Below, piece after piece: positions 50,001 to 62,433 of a stretch of DNA of 64,000 nt (position 1 is its first letter; the number at the start of each line of letters is the position of its first letter). Made by a program: the position numbers and the translations under genes. Below the pieces are notes generated by a model. It was not told the DNA's origin. It did no database searches and saw only the letters and a list, made by a program, of their open reading frames with translations. The stretch is from Eleusine coracana subsp. coracana (taxonomy: Eukaryota > Streptophyta > Magnoliopsida > Poales > Poaceae), in NCBI GenBank assembly GCA_032690845.1, contig CM064420.1:67072707-67136706 (forward strand), read 5' to 3'.

Positions 50001-50678
50001 AACATTTACTATCACTTATACCAACTAAAAAGGACAGGTTCACCTGCAAAGGTCCTTCAATAATTATCAGTCTAGGTCACAAGGAAACTGATTCTTGATG
50101 GCAATGTTTTCCTTTGACAATTACTCAAGCTGGTATTGCTGGAAACAAAATGGCAATTGTACTTGCATCCCCTACTTTATGATCCACTCATTATGGCAAC
50201 TCAATCACAAGTAATCAAAACTAGCATTTCGTAAGCCAAAATAAACAGTGGTGATTCACGCACCTGAGTGCGGCCTCCTCCCGGGCATGGATAGCGGCGA
50301 GGTCGAGCACGCAGCCAGCAGGATCGAGCGGGTCTTCACCCGTGCTGACGACAGAGAACTCCTTGATGTAGTTCGCCTTGAGCACCCTCACGTTCCGCCG
50401 TTCCCCTCTGCCAGCCTTCCCCACGCCCTCCTGTGATCTACTCCGTCATGGAAACAAAACAACCACTCGCAAGCATACGAGCAGCGGGATACACAAAGTA
50501 AAGAGCATGGAGATTGGGGGAAGAGAGAGAGGGGCGGGAGCGATTTGAGAAGGATATGGATGACGAGTAGGTTGGAGGGGCGGTCGAAGGAGACGATCTG
50601 GCCCTCAAACTCCTCCCCAAGGGTGGTCTTCGCTGAGATCACGACGCCGATCGCGAACTCCTCGCCGCCGGCCTCCAT
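46979..50678 (-). CDS. LSM12: LSM12 homologue (Lsm plus anticodon-binding domain)
   Basis: Exons 50678-50558, 50432-50264, 48020-47940, 47248-47125 and 47032-46979 give 549 nt, 182 residues, in frame. Residues 1-40 are the Lsm-like fold (AIGVVISAKTTLGEEFEGQI, then FDRPSNLLVI). From about 55 the LSM12 anticodon-binding domain follows: RRNVRVLKANYIKEFSV, EDPLDPAGCVLDLAAIHARE, ERIGVGVTPEAQSIFDALSK, and the end VKKVVDFERKRLQAR. Known of the family: LSM12 proteins act in RNA metabolism and in circadian and translation control in animals; plant roles are little studied. The first intron joins correctly only as AT-AC (see separate entry). Intron 2 is 2.2 kb and carries a hAT-like element. Divergent from the SUO-like gene, with 1.26 kb between start codons. 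Confidence 0.94.
49174..49797 (+). mobile_element. hAT-like non-autonomous element in LSM12 intron 2
   Basis: The 8-bp target duplication ACACTAAC (49166-49173 and 49798-49805) is the length used by hAT transposons. The inverted ends are CTACGAAATTCCGATACG and its near-complement CCGTGTCGGAAAAACGTAG, with many GATACG/CGTATC words near both ends. Inside, an ATG near 49556 starts a short frame (MASESSQAASD, then stop), possibly the remains of a transposase N-terminus. 624 bp. Confidence 0.75.
50433..50557 (-). other. U12-type AT-AC intron 1 of LSM12
   Basis: The gene strand reads ATC C followed by ATATCCTT, the exact U12 AT-AC donor consensus. At the other end it reads TTCCATGAC, one mismatch from the U12 branch site TTCCTTRAC, followed by 12 bases and a terminal AC before AG GAG GGC. 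Joining gives V-I-Q-E-G, in frame and as expected for LSM12. No GT-AG choice keeps these residues. 125 bp. Confidence 0.88.
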
Positions 50679-51938
50679 GTCGCCGCCGCTCGGTGGTGGA
50701 TGGAATGGAAGGCGGAGGAGGGGGAAAGGGGCTTTTGGGAATTCGGGGAGAACCCTGCGGACCGCGGTGCTGTCGAGACGTCCGTGCCAGTAAAATACCA
50801 TTGATCCGGTGGGCAAAACAGCTCAGGACCCGCCTAGTCATCATGCGGTCGGGCCTGCTTGTGCAATCTGCGCCCTCGTACCCCAGGCCGTTTAGCGGCC
50901 CAGTATAACGCGTGGAAAGATGGGTCCTCGCTCGGCCCGTGCTGCACATTTCCACAGCGAGACAGCAACGCCAGGCTCTGATCTAAAAAAAAAAAAAAGA
51001 AGAAGAAGAAGAGCAACGCCAGGCTCGGCGGCGAATTATCGTGGCGGCTCGGCGGCCGTTGCCTTGGCCCTCACCCCGCCGTCCACGGCGACTCGCCATC
51101 GTGCAATACAACAGCGCACCACGACCGCTCACCCAAACTGCCATCCACCACCCCTCTTTAACGCGGGCCCACAGTTCCGTAGGATCAGGACGTCAGTGGC
51201 ACATCAGCGGGCGCGGGTAGCGATGTCCCGAACGCACATACCTTTCGGACCACTTGTCAAATCCCTCCACGAGCGTCCACATCAGCGCGCGAGGAAATCA
51301 CTGGAGGCACCACCCACCTGCCCACTGAGAGTCAACACTGGCCCACCGGCAGTGACCTCATCCGGGCGGGAGCCGACCGCGGGTTAGCACTGACCCTCGG
51401 CGGAGCAGCGCGAGCCCGCACGAAGGCTTCGATGAACGCGAAATGACGGGAATGCCCTCGCTTTCCTCTCCCGAGGACGCCCGCATCGCTTCCCCTTCCC
51501 CAATCTCGCTCGTCGTCTCTGCCGTGCTCCATATAACCATCTCTCTCCTCTCAATCCCCTTCTCTCTCTTCCCAAATCTCCAATTTTTTCTTCTCTTCTC
51601 GTTCGCCCCACCTCAGATCGAGACCAAACCCCACGCCGAGCCCCCCTCTCTGACCCGACCCCCGAATCCCCAAATTTTCCAATCGAATCCCCCCGCCGTT
51701 TGACTCGATTCGGCTGAATTCGAGCTCCGATCTGCGGCTTCCGGGAGAGGTGTTCTGCCCGAATCGGCGAATTCGGGCGGTCCGGAGGTGTATGGAAGAA
51801 AGCCCCTCGGATCCAGGGTTCCGGACCTAGGGTTACCGTCGGTGGATTCAGCGGCGTCGGTGGCCGCGATCTGGTGATGGTGCGGCGCGGCGCCGGGACT
51901 CGGCGAGGAGGGATCGGTGGCAGGGAAGATGCAAGGCT
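50679..51938. promoter_or_regulatory. Divergent promoter region LSM12 / SUO-like
   Basis: 1.26 kb between the two start codons, CpG-rich throughout, without a clear TATA box. The SUO-side leader (about 51540-51938) is CT-rich at first (TCTCTCCTCTC) and has short upstream frames. It includes a 33-bp A/GAA-rich insertion (50979-51011). Confidence 0.5.
50979..51011 (+). mobile_element. 33-bp poly(A) retroposition scar with 15-bp target duplication
   Basis: AGCAACGCCAGGCTC occurs at 50964-50978 and 51012-51026. Between them are TGATCT, 14 A and several GAA units. It looks like an almost bodiless retroposon insertion in the divergent promoter. Confidence 0.7.
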
Positions 51939-54900
51939 ATGCATGGGCGGCGCGAAGGCGGTGGTGAGGGGTGCGGCAAGAGGCGGCTTCTCGTTCGGCA
52001 CATGTGGCCAGCAACTCGCGTAGAGGCAGCTCCACCACCGGCACAGGGACCAGCTTCTCCTCCTTCCAGCTCTTCTGTTCATCCGCACTCGGCAACCTCT
52101 TATCCACCTGCGCCGACGACTCCACCAGCACCGTCGCAGAAGCAGGGGCGCCTCGATTCTCGTCGCCCGGTTTCACCAGATTCCTTCGTAAAGGTGCCTC
52201 CTTCAGTGGGAATCACTTGGGAATTTGCTAAGTCTGACCAATCTTATACTAATTTCAGCGTGCTTGTGTTTCTTTTCGGCTATGCCAGCTTACTAATATT
52301 AGATCACTTGGTATGGTTGGGAGATTGGAGATGCTAGTTGAAAACATGCCAAGAGTTTTTTTTTTTCTGCGTTGAGTGTTGATGCCTATATATTGACATC
52401 GAAATAGCAGAATGGAGTTATCAAATCCAAGGCGCTTTAGACATGTCATCTTGGTGATTTTGGTGCACCATGTGTCATATTTGTCCATAGCCGTACAAGC
52501 GATACCCTTTTTTTATGTTACTTGTGGAACATATTTTGCCTTCTAGTTAGAGAAATGGTACGATACGGTTCAAGGAAATGTGCCAGTGGGCAAGCAGCAT
52601 CCACTGAGCTTTTCTAAGATGCGACAAAGTTATGCATTCATCCCTGATTTCTGAAGCAGTTTGTATTGTTGGACAGCATACAGGATATAGGTGGCAGATC
52701 TTTTTTGTCGTACATTATTCAATGTTTGTTTGCTTTCGCTGAAATAATGGTCAGAAGGCGGCAGTGAACTGTGAAATATATTTTGAACTGGAAAATTGAG
52801 TGAGAAATTGAAATAATCATTTGTCCGCTCTGAATTCAGAATAATTCAATTCGTTCACCATCTTGTTTTAGCGCAAGAAGAGTTTTCAATGGTGCATATC
52901 TGAGTTATATGCCTGTTCATTATGTTCAGGATAATTGTATAGAGTTGAGTTAAATACTTATAGTTGGTAAGCAGCGTTGTTGCCTTTTGAGTTGTAACGG
53001 CCTTTTTTAACGTACTTGCTGCAAAAAACATGAAAAATATACAAATTTCTTTTTTGTGCTTTTGTAATTCTGCAATTAAGGAAGCTTCAAGTTAGTTTTG
53101 TCGTGATGCTTGGCCCTGCTTCTTTTGAGCTGTAACTATTGCTGTACCATAAAAACAAAATTTTCCTTAAAAGTAACTAATTGTTTGTTTATTTCCAGGA
53201 CGGACGTGAAATCCGAGTTGGCGATTGTGCACTTTTTCAGGCAAATGATGCCCCTCCTTTTGTTGGTTTGATACGTTGGATTGAGAAAAAAGAAGAAGGA
53301 TATCCCAAGTTACGTGTAAGTTGGCTTTATAGGCCTGCGGACGTTAAGCTCAACAAGGGCATACAGCTTAACGCCGCACCGAACGAGATATTCTATTCTT
53401 TTCACCAGGACGAAACATCCTCCATTTCACTGCTGCATCCTTGTAAGGTTGCCTTTTTGCGTAAAGGTGTTGAGCTGCCAGCTGGATTTTCATCCTTTGT
53501 ATGTCGTCGCGTGTACGACATTGACAACAAGCGTTTGTGGTGGCTTACTGATAAGGATTATATTAGTGTAAGTTCTCTACTTACCATTTTCTTTTCATTT
53601 GTTATATCGGCTTCCTAATTTGTGTGATTTAAAACCAGGAACGACAGGAAGAAGTAAATCAGCTTCTACACAGAAGGCTAGAAATGCATGCTGCAGTGCA
53701 GTCAGGTGGTCGTTCACCAAAGCGACTCAATGGTGCATCAGTTGCCCAGCAAAAGTCCAGTTCAGATGGCACCCAAAACTGTGGTCCATCAAAAGGAAAG
53801 AAGAGGGACAGGGCTGAGCAAGGAAATGATCAAGCTAAACGAGACCGCGATCGAACTGTTAAGGTTGATGAAAGTGAGTCTGGAAGTCTGAAGGTGGAGA
53901 ATATGAAATCTGAAATTGCAAAGATTACAGAAAAAGGTGGTCTTCCTCATGCTGAAGCTGTTGAGAAGCTTGTTCATCTAATGCAACTTGATCGAACTGA
54001 ACGGAAGATAGACTTTGCTGGCCGGGTAATGCTTGCAGATATTATTGCAGCCACAGAAAGTCCTGATTGCCTTGTCAGGTTTGTGCAATTAAGGGGTCTT
54101 CCTGTATTGGATGATTGGCTTCAAGAGGTTCACAAAGGGAAGTCTGGTGAGGGTAGTAGTCCTAAAGAAACTGATAAGCCTATTGAGGAATTTATATTTG
54201 CTCTGCTCCGTGCACTGGCCAAGTTACCTATAAATCTCAATGCGTTGCAAAGTTGTAGCATTGGAAAATCTGTCAACCATCTGCGCAGCCATAAAAATTT
54301 GGAGATCCAGAAGAAGGCTAAATGTCTTGTCGAGAACTGGAAGAAGCGTGTTGATGCTGAAATGAAGTCAAATGATGTAAAAGCAGCAGTGTCAGGCCAA
54401 CCGGCACCTTGGCCAGGGAAAGCAGGTTTTTCAGAAATTTCTAATGCTGGAAATAAACGAAGTGGCTCAAGTGAGTCTAGTATGAAAAACCAACTGTCTC
54501 AGATGTCTTCATCAAAAGCTTTGACTGCAAAATCTGGTGCTGGTGATGCTGTTGTGAAGTCAACTCCTGCAGTATCTGGTTCGTCTAAATCACAACATAT
54601 GCAACCAGCAAACGTTACAAGCAACTCAAAGGACCAACCCTGCAAATCGACCGGAGGAATCGAGTTGCCTACTGTGAAAGAGGAGAGAAGCAGCAGTTCT
54701 AGCCAGTCACTGAACAATAGTCAGTCATGTTCTAGTGACCATGCCAAAACAGTTGGTTCTTCTTGGAAGGAGGACGCGAGAAGTTCTACGGCTGCTTCTG
54801 GCAATGCTAGTAAATCTTCCGGAGGCTCCTCACGTGGCCATCGAAGAGGAAACAATGGGCGCCTTGGTTCTGGAATCCAGAAGGAAAGTATCACTGGGTC

Positions 54901-57900
54901 ATTGGATCGATCATCTTTACCAGAAAAGTCTGCACAATCTGGAATGGTGTGCGAGAAAGGAGGTGATACACCATCAGATCATGCCAATGGCCATAGATTG
55001 ATTGTTCGGTTTCCAAATCCAGGTCGTAGCCCAGCTAGAAGTGCAAGTGGGGGCTCACTTGAGGACCCATCTGTTACTGGTAGTAGAGTTTCATCTCCTG
55101 TGCTTGCCGATAAACATGAACATACTGATCGCAGGGTGAAAATGAAGACGGACCATCCTCGTCCTCATTTAGCATCAGAGGCTAATGCTGAGTCGTGGCA
55201 TAGCAATGATATTAAGGGAGCCACAGGTTCTGATGAAGGTGATAAATCTCCATGTGCTACTTTGGAGGATGACCGTAGCAGGACAGCTGAAGAAGCTGGC
55301 AAAGATATATGTGCATCCCGAGTTGCAAGCTCATCGCATGTGAATGAGAAAGGTGCTTGCTCAAGTGAAACCAGGGCAAAAAACTCTTTCAACCCAATGA
55401 GTGCATTGATTGAAATAAAGTATTCTGAGGCTGGTCCTTCGTTGCAAGTTGGAGATGACACTGCGATGAATCTTCTTGCTAGTGTGGCTGGGGAGATATC
55501 TAAATCTGAATTAGTTTCCCCATCTGCCTCACCAAGCAATGTGCCAGCAACTGAAGAGGGTTCTGAACGTGAGAACATCAAGAAGTTAAAGGTAGAAGGC
55601 ATTGTGGACCCATCTCAGCAGCCAGGGACATCAGCTGAGGTTGATAAGGTCATCACTGGGAAGGAGAAAAGCGATGCTTGTTTGGTTGCAAAGGAGGAAC
55701 AACACCAGGTGGCTACTGGGCCATCTCCTACATCTAAAGCATTTGAGTCTCCAGCACCAACTGTGAAATATGAGGAGGAACAGACAAACAAATGCTCTTC
55801 TCTTCCTGCTTCAGCTGATTCACAAGGTGGTAGTAAACATCAAAACTCAGATGCAAACAAGTCAACTGATGTTATGGTTAATATGAAGCCTAATGTGAAT
55901 TCTTCTGCAGGTGAACATAAGAATGCTTGTACTGCCTATGAAAAAGTTGAAGACGGCTGTTCAAGCAGTCCAAATGCTGCCTTAGATGGCAAATGCAGTG
56001 CCATGGTGACAAATAAAATGTCAGAATCGGTCGGTGCTGAGGAATCTTCACTATCTGCTGCTAAACAGTCCCAAGGTTTGAAACCACCTGACCAAAATCA
56101 GCTTGTGGGTGTACCTGATCACAAAGAAGTCATTGATAGATGTGGTGAAAGCACTGGTAATTTTGATTCGAAGTCTTCTGTTCCATTAGCGGCTACTGAG
56201 GCAAAAAAGGCTGATGGCTTGGGGATTGGTAGCATGGTGCTGAAAGAGGAAGAGAAGAAGGAACAGTGTTCTTCCACTTCAGCTGATATCACCAAATCAA
56301 TTGCATCACCAGCACCACAACTTGGTGTGGTGAAGGGGACAAACAAGACTAAAGAATCAAAAGACAGTTCTAGTGAGTCAAGTAGTCATGTAAATCCTCG
56401 TGGCACTGCATCTCTGGAAACTGGACATACTGCAAGACACAGTTCAGATAAATCCAGCAGCGATGATGGTGGAAAAGAAGACCTTGTCTCCTCAAATGAG
56501 GGTTCTTCTTTTTCTGCTAAAGGCAAGTCAAGTACTGGAGCCAAGCTTGATTTTGACTTAAATGAAGGAATACCTGGAGACGAGGGGCATCAGTCTGAGC
56601 CAGCTAGCTCTCCTTTGATATCTTCTTCAGTTCACTTGCCTACTATTTCTCCATTCGTATCGCCTATTTCAAGTGGGCTGCCTGCTCCAATAACGGTTGC
56701 TGCTCCAGCTAAAGGACCTTTTGTTCCTCCTGAGAACCTGCTTAGAGTGAGGTCTGAGACTGGGTGGAAAGGTTCAGCAGCTACAAGTGCATTCCGTCCT
56801 GCAGAGCCAAGGAAAGCATTGGAAATGCCTGTTGCAGCATCTGACACATCGGTATCTGGTGTGGCAAAGAAGCAGTCTCGCCCAGCACTTGACATTGATT
56901 TGAATATTGCAGATGACCAAGCTCTTGAGGAAGATGTTCCACAGAGTTCTGCGCAGACAACTGGTTCTGAATCTGGAAACACTAGAAGTCGCGATGGGCC
57001 TGTAGGCATGGAGCTTGACTTGAATATAACTGCCGAAGTTGCAGAGAATGGCCAAGTCTTATCTATGTTTCCAGCAAGACCGTTGCCTGGAATTTTCTCT
57101 AACTCTGATAGAAATAGCTCGATGGACTTTGATCTCAATAATGGACCAAACCTGGATGAAGCTGGCACGGAACCTGCACCAAGGAGCACAACTAAGAATT
57201 CCAGCAGTATACCATTCCTACCTCAAGTTGCTGGCATTAGAATGAATAATGCTGACATGGGTAACATATCGCCATGGTTTCCTTCTGGGACCCATGGTGC
57301 TCCTGTAGCTATACAATCTTTTTTGCCTGCTAGAGGAGAGCAGCCTTACCCAATTGATGCAGCACCTGGAACCCAGAGGATTATCACATCTGCAGCAGAC
57401 AGTGGGCAATTTGGAAATGATTCTTCCAGAACAACTGTTATTTCGACATCACCAGCTATGGTGTTTCATCCTCCATATCAATATACTGGGTTCCCTTTCA
57501 CACCCAATGTTCACCTTCAAGCGCCGGGGTTTTCTATAGGATCAACCCCTTTTGTGAATTCTGCACCTGCAGGAGTTCCATTTTTTCCGACCATTACTCC
57601 ATCATTGGTTGGGCCAACAGGTGTATTACCTGGCCAGCATGCAAGGCAATATGCAATAAACCTTCCTGAAGGTAGCAGTGGTGGTGTACATGACAGCAGT
57701 CGGAAATGGGGAAGGCAAGGTCTTGATCTCAACTCGGGACCTGGAGTCATCGAAGTAGAAGGAAAGGATGAACGGATGCCTTTGCCAGTTAGGCAAAATT
57801 TGTTAACACCTCCACATGCACTTGTGGAGGATCAATCTAGAAGTTACCAAATGCCAGGTGTAGGAATAAAGCGGAAGGAGCCAGAAGGCAGTTGGGATGC

Positions 57901-57937
57901 CGAAAGATCACAATACAAGCAATTATCATGGCAGTGA
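51939..57937 (+). CDS. SUO: SUO-like BAH and TFIIS-N domain protein
   Basis: Exons 51939-52193, 53199-53567 and 53639-57937 (4923 nt, 1640 residues). Start MHGRREGGGEGCGKRR, with a conserved HMWP block soon after, matching plant SUO proteins. Residues about 86-208: BAH domain (REIRVGDCALFQ, RVSWLYRPADV, AFLRKGVELPAG, RRVYDIDNKRLWWLTD). About 300-450: TFIIS N-terminal helical bundle (VEKLVHLMQLDRTERKIDF, RFVQLRGLPVLDDWL, AKCLVENWKKRVDAEMK). The rest is serine-rich and disordered, with five DLN motifs (LDFDLN 1178, LDIDLN 1292, LDLN 1334, MDFDLN 1370, LDLN 1570), GW at 1250 and WG at 1565. Known: Arabidopsis SUO acts in miRNA-mediated translational repression and carries GW motifs. Basic stretches (KGKKRDR) suggest nuclear targeting. 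An intron in the 3' UTR is likely. Confidence 0.94.
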
Positions 57938-58260
57938 TAGCTCCTTAGGAGATCACTTTTGGCAGCGACTGGAGTGTCCAGTGAGCTTGTATGTATTTTA
58001 TTCTGTTTTTTTTTTAAAGACTGGCCACCTTACTTGTTCTTTTGTAGTGTAATTACAGAATGATGCTTTTTCTTTGCAGAGTCCCAACTGTTTCTGGAAC
58101 TCGGGCTGTTTATTGCGCCCTTGCTGGAATATACAACATCCATCCGTGCGATGTTCATTGTGATGGGAAACAGAACTTTGTTGTAATTGCTGTGCTTTTG
58201 TTTGCAGAGTCCCCCAAATGCTCCTGGAACTATGTTGTGGTTGCTGTGAACGTTCATCAT
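57938..58260 (+). other. SUO-like 3' UTR with probable intron and duplicated acceptor
   Basis: A donor-like CTT|GTATGT lies 51 nt after the stop (intron from 57989). TTTGCAG acceptors occur at 58073-58079 and again at 58201-58207, each followed by AGTCCC and, a little later, CTGGAACT. So a unit of about 128 bp carrying the acceptor is duplicated. Confidence 0.5.
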
Positions 58261-59031
58261 ATCCCATGCTTTCTTTGAATTTTTTTTCCTTGGCATCGGC
58301 AGTTGCTCTGCTAGGTTTTGTCAGCTGTCAGCATGCTTGTAATTTTCTGAGGTTCTAGGCATGCTTCTAATTGGCTCAGCAGGGTATGGCTTTGGTGATG
58401 CAAATGGTAGTGTTCCTGACCCTCTTCAACATCTGAAGCCGCTGTAATTAGGTTCACTTGGCTTGTGATAAGTCTCTTACTGTCACCTTGTTGAGCACAC
58501 CTTGTACTTGAACATAAAAAGGATTAGATGTATCAGTTGAACATGTAACAGAATCACCTTGTACTTCACTTCTCTCCCCGCCTCTCTTTCCGCGCCCCCT
58601 TTTTATTCCCCTTCCTTCAGCCGTTCGCGGCCCGGCGGGTTCTGGCTCCGCGAACCCGGCCGGCCGTTCTTGTCCCCGTCACGCGGCGCCCTCGCTTTCT
58701 TGCTTCCTTTCCTTTCTTTCACCTCCATCGCGTCCCTTTCCTCAGCTGCCTGCCGGTCTCGTGACGTTTTGGATTCGTTTCACGTCGCCTCGCCTGCTTT
58801 CCCACGTTAATGCAAACTTTGTTGATGTAACAAGGGCAAAGCAATTATTGGACCTGCTAACCAACATCAGGATTCAGGGGGCACTCCTGAATCCTCGACT
58901 CGATTGGTAGTAGCCATTTCGGGCAGGGACGAAACCGCGCTCCATGTCTCGTTGTTCCTGCCTGCTGGCTTAAAGTGGGAGTATGTTGTGGATTGGAAGC
59001 AGTTGTGTTGGGCCCTTCCTCAATCTTTTTT

Positions 59032-59061
59032 TATCTATCTTTCTATCTATCTATCTATCTA
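59032..59061. repeat. (TATC)n microsatellite
   Basis: About seven TATC/TCTA units with one interruption. Confidence 0.9.
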
Positions 59062-60899
59062 CTTAAGGTTAGAAAGTGAGGTTTTGTTGTGTTGGTGCCG
59101 GACTGCCGGTCACTACGTTTTGGTGGGCAAGGGAAATCCCCACTTATATTACTGACACGTAGTAGTACTAGTACTGATGTGAGATGGAGCCAAGGTAACG
59201 TGGCAAGCATGGACCTGTTCGGACCAGAAAGAACTATGCTTTCAAGTTCCGACGTGTGTGGCGGGCGAGAAGAATATCGCTGTGCCGGAGTAGTATTTTT
59301 CCTGCTTAATCTGTGGGGTACATGCAACTGTGCAGAAACTTTTTGACTCGCTGCGAGGCGAGCTGACAAGTGACTGCTAGTACTGAACAAATGATTATCC
59401 GTCCGACAACACGAAACCCACGATTTGGAATCAGTCAGTAGTACTGTAGTGCTTAACTGCCCCTGTCTCACGCGCGTGTAACTTGAGATCGGAAGGAAGG
59501 TTGGTGGCAGACAAGGATGGGATGGATAGCCACGCCACCAAACGCCGAGCAGAAACTCCGTTGCACAGAAGATCGCTTAGGGCGAGCCGAGACAGCTGGA
59601 CAGCACCCACCCACCCGGGCACGAAGCGTGCAACAAATCGGGTGGGATCCACTGCGGGTGCGGTTCGACACATGCCGAGGGAGGGAGATCTACTTCCCTG
59701 CCCTAGTGGGGGAATAATGTTGGTCCCCTTCCGCGTAAGTTGCATAAAATAATAAAAACGGAAACGGGGTTGCGAAAGGGGGAGGCGAGAGCGGAGGAGG
59801 AAAACACTGAAAAGAGAGAGCAAGAGGAGGGAGGTCGCCTTCCTAGGACCCGGGGCCCGTTGGGCACATGATTGCCTCACCCTGCTTTCTTTCTTTCTTT
59901 CTCGCAGGAGGACACAGGAGACGACTCGGCTGGTGGCTGCCGTTGTTTTATGGTACTGTGTGGCTCGTCCGCGTGCGTGTGTGGCTGTGGATGAAGGAGA
60001 CGAAATGCGCGTGCGGAGGTTAAACTGGTAATTGTACTCAGCTCGGTAACAACTGGTACTGGGCCTCGTCTTGGCCAGCCAACGAGTGAGACCAGGGTGC
60101 AACAAAGTTAACAGGCCGTTGCGCGACTTGGGCGGGGCCGAGAATTCTGCGTTGGGCCGGGGCGTGAGGGAGCTTGGGAAATGGCGTCCTCCGTCCGGTG
60201 AGGTGATGGATCGCTCCGTCTCCGTGGGGCTGACTCGGCTGGTAACGACAGTGGCGTTAGGAACCGGGGATGGGTTTATTCGCCGTGGGTCGCGCTCATG
60301 CTAGTCACGCGTCTGCCACGGCGGCACCGGCACGGCAAGCTCGATCGATCAAGGAAGGTCCGGTTGCCGGTTGGTTCGTTGGCCCGTACGAACGCGAGTC
60401 TGCGTCGATCGCAGCAACTTGCCATTGACCCAGTCAGTCCCTTGACAGTTTTGACATGAGATTCAATTGCATCGACACATCCAAGTCAGGCGATGTATGT
60501 GGGTCCAGATCGATCATTTGGTAGCTTTTCACCTTTACGTGCGATTCAACAGGCGAGCCGAGTACTGCTTCAGTCGGGGGTTCCAGTCTCGTTTCTCGCA
60601 CAAAGATCTGGGCCGGCTTTCATTGCCAACGCGCCAGCCATCCTAAACGCTCTGAGGCCCTCAACTTGGATTCTACATCGCGTTAGTTGCATTCGAGCTA
60701 CTGGGCCACAGATTATGGACGCAGCGGCGTCGCGTACTTGACTCGTGCCATATATGCACTACACAGGCCACAAGGTAGGTGTATGTGGTTGCAGCCGTGG
60801 ATTTGTACTATAGCGAGGCTGTGAATTAGGGAGTGTCTAATTTTCAACCGACTGAAAATTAAGGTTTCTTTCAATCAATATTTTTGACCTAGGATTTAA

Positions 60900-60911
<12 letters not shown>

Positions 60912-60941
<30 letters not shown>
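60912..60941. repeat. (TA)n microsatellite
   Basis: About 15 TA units in AT-rich spacer. Confidence 0.95.
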
Positions 60942-60944
<3 letters not shown>

Positions 60945-62433
60945 ACCCTTAGATCTAGATCCAATGGAAAGAACAACTTTTTCCTAATCTATATATAACA
61001 CTAATTATAATACATATAATTTTACAAATAAAAAAAAAAAATCCATGCCGCGCCACAACCCATCGACTGAACGGATGCCTCTTTTCAACCGGTTAAAAAG
61101 GAGCATTCCCGTGTGAATTAACATGGTGTCGACACATTGTACTGGCACGGGACACGGGATGACATATAAACCGGATGCCCAGAAGTTGCAATAGATGAAA
61201 ACTTAAGTGCACAAAGATACAACCAAACGGCAAGAAGCATGGTAGCAGAGGGGAAACAATCTCCTGAATGCCTATGCCTTTCCAGCTAGACGCTTGAACA
61301 CTCAGCTTCAAAATCTCCCTGCAAATTCTTTACCAATAATACTGCCCAAGACAAAAGTAAAAGCTCACTCAACATAATGTTGCTACGGATTGATTCTACC
61401 ATGTAGTCATGGAATAAGCTAGCAGGCAACACGATGCCATCAGATTCACATAAGCTGTGACTTTCACTTGACAGAACAAAACCTCACTGTCACTTTGGCC
61501 TCTGTCCAACTCCCTAACTCACAGATCTAACCACATGAGCAGCGCGCAACGCATAAGCAGACTAGTCTCAATGATCTACCCCTAGTGATTAATAACCAAA
61601 GATGGAAGTATACACATGTGCAACAAGCACATTAAGATTTTTCAAGCTTCGCATGCAAACTTGTGCGACCTCACGGCATATTGGTTCATGTGACGACTCT
61701 TCAGCCATTCAGGATTTGAAGCATAGCATTTTTCTTCCACCGAAGACGTTCCTGCAGTTGTAGCTCAGTAAGTTGGAGTTTCAAAAGTTACATAGTAAAA
61801 CGGCTAGGAATTTAGCATGTTTTATCACATACTGTAATGAAAATTTGTGCCAATTTAGATACAAAAGAAATTTTTCTAGTAGCAACATTTAAGCATGGTA
61901 AAGCGCTGGAGGCCCCAACCAAGAAATTCCATAATAGTATGCAGTAGCTCTCAAACACTACAAAAGGAGCTCGCATTACTGAGAGTGACTCAGTTTCAGC
62001 AATCAGCACTAGTCCAAGTATACTACTAAGTGGCATCGCATAAGAGTGCATGTGTCAGCATATCTAACAAGAAAGGCAGGAATCCACTGATTCTCAACAT
62101 TTAAAATTTCAAGATCTCATTATTATAACAGAATTGCACAAGTCATTTTACACACAACTAAAAGAAATGAAAAGCAAGACAGGTTCATGAACGTCATTGC
62201 AAAGTAAATATATTAAGACCATGCAATTTAGGTCTATTAAGTAAACAAATACCTACTCAATGCTAATTTTGTGATTTAGTGAAGTTTCTAAGGTAAAGGA
62301 TCTTGGGATCATGTCAAGAATTCTAGGAACAAAAATAGGCTTTATAACCTAGTATGTAAAAAATAGGAATAGAAATGAAGTCTATATTTCAGCAGGGCCT
62401 ACAGTTTTGTATAAAAGGAATAGTCATATTTAC

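Larger units (their letters stand above)
58261..62433. other. Large spacer, no supported gene
   Basis: 58550-58800 and 59450-60400 are CpG-rich with several overlapping frames on both strands but no recognisable domain. 60830-61110 is AT-rich with weak palindromic words (TTTTCAACCG) at both sides that may be an eroded MITE. 61.7-62.43 kb probably includes the 3' UTR of the ROP gene. Confidence 0.45.

Noticed and set aside
50433..50557. A canonical GT-AG intron in LSM12
   Set aside because: The only nearby GT (in CTC GTC) would delete conserved residues, and the flanking signals match U12 AT-AC consensus far better.
58551..58800. CpG-rich patch as a first exon of an unseen gene
   Set aside because: No downstream exon, domain or start context could be linked to it.
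59431..60105. A 224-codon open frame in the right spacer
   Set aside because: No recognisable domain, low-complexity arginine/serine composition, overlapping frames of similar length on the other strand, and no promoter or splice signals.
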